In this document: in pieces, positions 5,759 through 8,532 of the stretch
Layout of the letters: each line of letters opens with the position of its first letter
Numbering within the stretch: position 1 is the stretch's first letter
DNA from: Dialister sp. UBA6422
Lineage (GTDB): Bacteria; Bacillota; Negativicutes; Veillonellales; Dialisteraceae
Direction of reading: 5' to 3'
NCBI GenBank assembly: GCA_002439665.1
Contig: DJPC01000008.1
Coordinates: forward strand, 320 to 8,851
Length of the DNA: 8,532 nucleotides
Notes under the pieces: model-generated
Told to the model about the DNA's origin: nothing
The model's database searches: none
What the model saw: the letters and a program-made list of their open reading frames with translations, nothing else
Position numbers and translations under genes: made by a program

Positions 5759-6916
5759 ATGGACGTAAAAGGACAGGCTTTTAGCTGGGTAGACACTCAC
5801 AAAGAGTATATGGTTAATTTATGGAAAGATATGGTTTCTATCGACTCTGGCATTGGAGTCAAAGAAGGAGGCATGGAAATCGGGAATCTCTGTGCTTCCC
5901 ATTTAGAAAAATTAGGATTTTCCATTAGACGGTATTCTTTTGAAAAATGTGGGGATACCATTATTGGAGAACGGGGCGATCTTTCTAAACCTTATGTGAT
6001 TCTCATGGGACATATAGATACAGTTTTCTATAAAGGCGAAGTAGAAAAACGTCCATTTACTATCAAAGATGGGAAAGCCTATGGGCCAGGGGTTCTTGAT
6101 ATGAAAGGCGGAGATACCATTGCCCTTTCTACTTTAGAAGCTCTTCACGATGCAGGATATGATTTCCCTTGCAAAGTGATTTTTGTGGCAGACGAAGAAC
6201 CAGCTCATTGCTTCTCTAATAATCCAGAAATTATTAAAAAAGAAGCCAAAGGAGCTAAGTGTGCCTTTAATTTTGAAACCGGCTTTACAGACCACGATAT
6301 CACCGTACAGAGAAGAGGCTGCTGGCGTTTCATTATTGAAACCTTTGGCCGTGGTTGTCATGTAGGTAATGACCCGCAGAATGGTAGAAGTGCTATCTTA
6401 GAGATGGCCCATAAAATTATTGAAATTGAAGCACTGTCTGATCTTTCTAAGGGATATAATGTCAATGTAGGTACTATTGAAGGCGGTACAGTTCCTAATG
6501 CAGCACCAGCTTACTGCAAAGTGGAATGTGATTTCCGTTATGTTAGTCATGAAGATTTACCAAAACTAAAAGAAAAAGTATATGCTATTGTGAAGGAAAA
6601 TTTTGTTTCTGATGTGACCACCAAAATTTCTGATTCTTTTGGTTTTGACGAAATGGAACGTACTGAAGGAACTATGAAGCTTTTAGATGTGGCTAAAGAA
6701 GTAGCCAAAGAAAATGGTTGGCCGATCCCAGGACCAAAGCTGTGTGGTGGCGGTTCTGATGCAGCTTACACTGTACAGGCAGGCGTACCAACTCTTTGCT
6801 CAGTAGGGGTAGAAGGTGCTCGTAATCATACTGTAGAAGAATGGGCTGATGTAGATAGCCTTTTCGCACGGACAAAACTTATGATTGGGATTTTACTGAA
6901 GGTAACTGGTGACTAG
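5759..6916 (+). CDS. M20 family metallohydrolase, carboxypeptidase G2-like (M20-A)
   Basis: 385-residue cytoplasmic zinc amidohydrolase with no signal peptide, unlike periplasmic Pseudomonas CPG2. Family members hydrolyse the amide bond of N-acyl amino acids or small peptides. The five expected metal ligands are present: H85 (GHIDTVF), bridging D114 (GPGVLDMKGG), E147 (ADEEP, catalytic base E146), E173 (NFETG) and H357 (NHTVEEW). D87 orients H85. The lid/dimerisation domain (about 190-300) keeps the catalytic His H201 in GCHVG, followed by GRSA. GGGSDAAYT (330-338) matches the CPG2 core. DEE is followed by PAH where CPG2 has KGS. The start is supported by AAGGAG at 5743-5748, ten bases upstream. 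It probably acts on a product of the neighbouring racemases; the exact acyl group and enantiomer are unknown. Confidence 0.86.
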   Translation: MDVKGQAFSWVDTHKEYMVNLWKDMVSIDSGIGVKEGGMEIGNLCASHLEKLGFSIRRYSFEKCGDTIIGERGDLSKPYVILMGHIDTVFYKGEVEKRPFTIKDGKAYGPGVLDMKGGDTIALSTLEALHDAGYDFPCKVIFVADEEPAHCFSNNPEIIKKEAKGAKCAFNFETGFTDHDITVQRRGCWRFIIETFGRGCHVGNDPQNGRSAILEMAHKIIEIEALSDLSKGYNVNVGTIEGGTVPNAAPAYCKVECDFRYVSHEDLPKLKEKVYAIVKENFVSDVTTKISDSFGFDEMERTEGTMKLLDVAKEVAKENGWPIPGPKLCGGGSDAAYTVQAGVPTLCSVGVEGARNHTVEEWADVDSLFARTKLMIGILLKVTGD

Positions 6917-6922
6917 TGACTA
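6909..6922 (+). repeat. 7-bp tandem duplication at the end of M20-A
   Basis: GTGACTA occurs twice back to back, covering the last codons, the TAG stop and the next six bases. It is probably a replication-slippage duplication. A comparable tandem 8-mer follows M20-B. Confidence 0.5.
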
Positions 6923-6923
6923 C

Positions 6924-6975
6924 GGATTAGAAGTTAGGTATGATTTTCTAATTTCTAATCCTTTCTTTCTTTTTG
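6924..6975 (+). terminator. Strong stem-loop with T-rich tail between M20-A and M20-B
   Basis: A 14-bp stem with one G-U pair (6924-6937 against 6948-6961; arms begin GGATTAGAA and end TTCTAATCC) closes a ten-base loop. It begins eight bases after the M20-A stop and is followed by TTTCTTTCTTTTT. It has the form of an intrinsic terminator, although the stem is AT-rich. The M20-B ribosome binding site begins six bases after the tail, so M20-B expression depends on read-through, or the hairpin protects the M20-A mRNA end. Confidence 0.6.
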
Positions 6976-6980
6976 GTGAT

Positions 6981-6986
6981 AAGGAG
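6981..6986 (+). promoter_or_regulatory. Ribosome binding site deciding the M20-B start
   Basis: AAGGAG lies seven bases before the ATG at 6994. A longer reading from the in-frame TTG at 6973 would place the start upstream of this site and inside the terminator tail, and is rejected. Confidence 0.85.
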
Positions 6987-6993
6987 TTGTCAT

Positions 6994-8145
6994 ATGTTGG
7001 ATTTACAAAATTTATATGAGCAAGTGGATCGTCATCAGGATGACCTGATGGGTACTTGGAAATTTCTGGTAGATAGAGACTGTGGTACGGCCAACAAAAA
7101 AGGTGTCGATAGAGTAGGACAAGATATCAAAGCATTTTTGGAAAAAATAGGCTTTTCTGTTCGTTTCCATGAATATGAAAAAGCAGGAAATATGCTGGTT
7201 GCTGAATATGGAGATTCTAAGAAACCTTTTGTGGTGCTTACCGGTCATATGGATACAGTTTTTGCAGATGGCACGGCAGCAGAACGTCCTTTTCATGTGG
7301 AAGGAAATAAAGTCACCGGTCCTGGGGTTCTGGATATGAAAGGTGGGGTGACTATTCTTCTCTATGCAGTGAAATTCTTGGTAGAAGCTGGATATGACAA
7401 GTATCGTCTCAAAATCGTCCTGGCCGGTGATGAGGAAGTGGGACATCAAAATTCCACTGCTGATGTGGATTATAAAAAAGAAGTCACTGGAGCTCTTATG
7501 GGGTTCAACTTGGAAACCAGTTTTGTGGATAATAGCATTGTGATTCAAAGAAAAGGGGCAGCACAGTATCTCTTTGAAATTGATGGAGTAGGTGCCCATG
7601 CTGGAAATAATCCACAAGATGGACGCAGTGCAGTAGAAGAATTGGCTCATAAAATTCTGGATATTCAGCATGAAACGGATTATGAAGAAGGAACAACAGT
7701 AAATACAGGCGTCATTGCTGGTGGTACAGTGGCCAATGCGATTCCAGAACATGCGTGGTGCAAGGTGGATGTACGTTTCAGTAAACAGTCAGGAATTGAG
7801 CGAGTAGAAAGAGATTTTAAGGCCATTGCAGATAAGCAATATGTAGACCATACTACAACCCACTTGAAGCGCCTTATTCGCTTTGGTGCTATGGAGCAAC
7901 TGCCAAGTACTATGCCCCTTTTTGAAAAAGCACAGGCGGCAGCCAAAGCACACGGATTCCCCAAAATGAAAGCTATTGCCGTAGGCGGTGCTAGTGATTC
8001 TACATTCCTGACCATGTGCGGGGTTCCTACTTTATGTGCTTTGGGAGTGAAAGGTCAGTTTAACCATACTGTGAGAGAATGGGCAGAAAAAGATTCTCTC
8101 TTTGAACGATGCAAACTTTTGATGACACTTTTAACAGAATTGTAA
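6994..8145 (+). CDS. M20 family metallohydrolase, carboxypeptidase G2-like (M20-B)
   Basis: 383-residue paralogue of M20-A, colinear with it through the whole length. Metal ligands are H85 (GHMDTVF), D114 (GPGVLDMKGG), E148 (GDEEV, catalytic base E147), E174 (NLETS) and H358 (NHTVREW). The lid domain has the conventional GAHAG (H202), followed by GRSA, where M20-A has GCHVG. The late core motif reads GGASDSTFL (331-339) where M20-A has GGGSDAAYT, and DEE is followed by VGH. No signal peptide is seen, so it should act in the cytoplasm on an N-acyl amino acid or small peptide. Differences from M20-A around the active site suggest that the two split the work by acyl group, side chain or chirality. 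It is separated from M20-A by 77 bases containing a hairpin, and from the next gene by 245 bases with their own promoter. Confidence 0.86.
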   Translation: MLDLQNLYEQVDRHQDDLMGTWKFLVDRDCGTANKKGVDRVGQDIKAFLEKIGFSVRFHEYEKAGNMLVAEYGDSKKPFVVLTGHMDTVFADGTAAERPFHVEGNKVTGPGVLDMKGGVTILLYAVKFLVEAGYDKYRLKIVLAGDEEVGHQNSTADVDYKKEVTGALMGFNLETSFVDNSIVIQRKGAAQYLFEIDGVGAHAGNNPQDGRSAVEELAHKILDIQHETDYEEGTTVNTGVIAGGTVANAIPEHAWCKVDVRFSKQSGIERVERDFKAIADKQYVDHTTTHLKRLIRFGAMEQLPSTMPLFEKAQAAAKAHGFPKMKAIAVGGASDSTFLTMCGVPTLCALGVKGQFNHTVREWAEKDSLFERCKLLMTLLTEL

Positions 8146-8150
8146 GATTC

Positions 8151-8166
8151 ATAAGGCAATAAGGCA
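8151..8166 (+). repeat. 8-bp tandem duplication after M20-B
   Basis: ATAAGGCA is present twice in direct tandem, five bases after the M20-B stop. It is probably a slippage product and has no evident function. Confidence 0.5.
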
Positions 8167-8233
8167 ATGCGTGGTGGGGAGTTATGGGTTAGAACGTATA
8201 TTTTGATCTATAGCTGCTAGTCCCTGTAGCCTA

Positions 8234-8242
8234 TGGTATAAT
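8234..8242 (+). promoter_or_regulatory. Extended -10 promoter upstream of the YjiG-like gene
   Basis: TGGTATAAT is a perfect extended -10 element (TG, one base, consensus TATAAT). No convincing -35 lies 16-18 bases upstream, as is usual for extended -10 promoters. Transcription would begin near 8249, at the foot of the hairpin described next, about 140 bases before the downstream start codon. Confidence 0.55.
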
Positions 8243-8258
8243 AAAAAACCAGAATGTG

Positions 8259-8307
8259 ACGGATTTCCCGGTGGAGGTTGTGACACTGGAAAGTCCGTTT
8301 TTATTTT
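8259..8307 (+). terminator. Intrinsic terminator or attenuator in the leader of the YjiG-like gene
   Basis: ACGGATTTCCCGGTG (8259-8273) pairs with CACTGGAAAGTCCGT (8284-8298): 15 positions with two G-U pairs and one C-A mismatch, a ten-base loop, then TTTTTATTTT. It can end transcription from the M20 genes. Because it lies just downstream of a strong -10, it would also stop the new transcript after about 55 bases unless relieved, as an attenuator does. Confidence 0.65.
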
Positions 8308-8311
8308 ATGG

Positions 8312-8359
8312 TGGTTAGGAGATATGACGAATAGTCGTTTAATATTTACAACCTAATCA
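8312..8359 (+). other. Possible leader hairpin before the YjiG-like gene
   Basis: TGGTTAGG (8312-8319) pairs with CCTAATCA (8352-8359) with one G-U, and ACGA/TCGT form a small inner hairpin. No T tract follows. It could be an alternative fold partner to the upstream terminator, or chance. Confidence 0.25.
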
Positions 8360-8390
8360 TCGGTAATCATGTAAGAGAAGGAGAGGCAGA

Positions 8391-8532
8391 ATGGCAGAGG
8401 AGATAAGAGAAAAAGAACGTGAATTATCTATTCCAGAATATTTCATGTTGGGAGCGAAGAAGGGGTTTTACATTACAGTAGAACTCATTGCGCCTGCTAT
8501 GGTTATGGCGTATACATTGATTAATTTTTTAA
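8391..8532 (+). CDS. YjiG-like membrane protein (nucleoside-recognition/Gate family), 3' partial
   Basis: Only the first 47 codons are in the window. The ATG at 8391 follows AAGGAG (8378-8383) by seven bases. After a charged N-terminus (MAEEIREKERELS), the segment FMLGAKKGFYITVELIAPAM (residues 18-37) and the hydrophobic run that follows strongly recall E. coli YjiG, which has FIDGARRGF followed by a similar membrane segment with VVMAF. In E. coli, yjiG and yjiH sit beside iadA, the isoaspartyl dipeptidase, so these proteins recur next to amide hydrolases and may form a two-part transporter or permease-like complex. Function is not established, the call rests on a short stretch compared from memory, and the next gene would be expected to be YjiH-like. 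Confidence 0.5.
   Translation, partial: MAEEIREKERELSIPEYFMLGAKKGFYITVELIAPAMVMAYTLINFL

Noticed and set aside
7012..7752. A 246-codon open frame on the minus strand, antisense to M20-B
   Set aside because: It lies wholly inside a well-supported M20 gene, has no ribosome binding site that I can see, and its product is rich in Cys, His, Ile and Phe as expected for an antisense shadow.
1..8532. CRISPR arrays, tRNA or rRNA genes, insertion sequences, phage or defence genes
   Set aside because: No regular spacer-repeat pattern, no cloverleaf-like sequence, no transposase motif and no terminal inverted repeats were found on reading both strands.

Overview
The window reads as accessory metabolic DNA from a low-to-moderate GC Firmicute. 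Strong AAGGAG ribosome binding sites, AT-rich intergenic DNA and intrinsic terminators support this. A Negativicute such as a Dialister or Megasphaera relative is possible, but that is a guess from gene style and not a database result. No rRNA, tRNA, CRISPR array, insertion sequence or phage gene was seen.

Layout, left to right. (1) An enolase-superfamily racemase of the N-succinylamino acid racemase / o-succinylbenzoate synthase (NSAR/OSBS, MenC-like) type, here NSAR-A, lacking about nine N-terminal residues at the window edge. (2) A 20-bp perfect-stem terminator shared with the convergent regulator. (3) On the minus strand, a one-component regulator with a PrpR_N-like sensor half, a degenerate GGDEF-like domain and a C-terminal winged helix. 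(4) A 303-bp divergent region with a paired direct repeat that looks like an operator. (5) On the plus strand, an MFS transporter of the anion:cation symporter type. (6) A second racemase, NSAR-B. (7) A 319-bp gap with no recognised gene. (8) Two paralogous cytoplasmic M20 metallohydrolases resembling carboxypeptidase G2, M20-A and M20-B. (9) A leader with an extended -10 promoter directly followed by a terminator hairpin. (10) The first 47 codons of a YjiG-like membrane protein, running off the right edge.

Taken together, the genes suggest uptake and processing of N-acylated amino acids or similar amides. The transporter would bring in an anionic N-acyl amino acid, the racemases would interconvert its D and L forms, and the M20 enzymes would hydrolyse the amide bond of one enantiomer. 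The logic matches the known Geobacillus kaustophilus pathway, in which an NSAR works with an L-specific desuccinylase. Here, however, there is no acyltransferase in view, and both the racemase and the hydrolase are present as two diverged copies. The active-site residues of all four enzymes are intact, but both racemases have altered substrate-facing loops, so the true substrate is open. Several gaps carry hairpins (after the transporter, between the M20 genes, before the YjiG-like gene), so the cluster is probably read as several differently regulated units and not as one tight operon.
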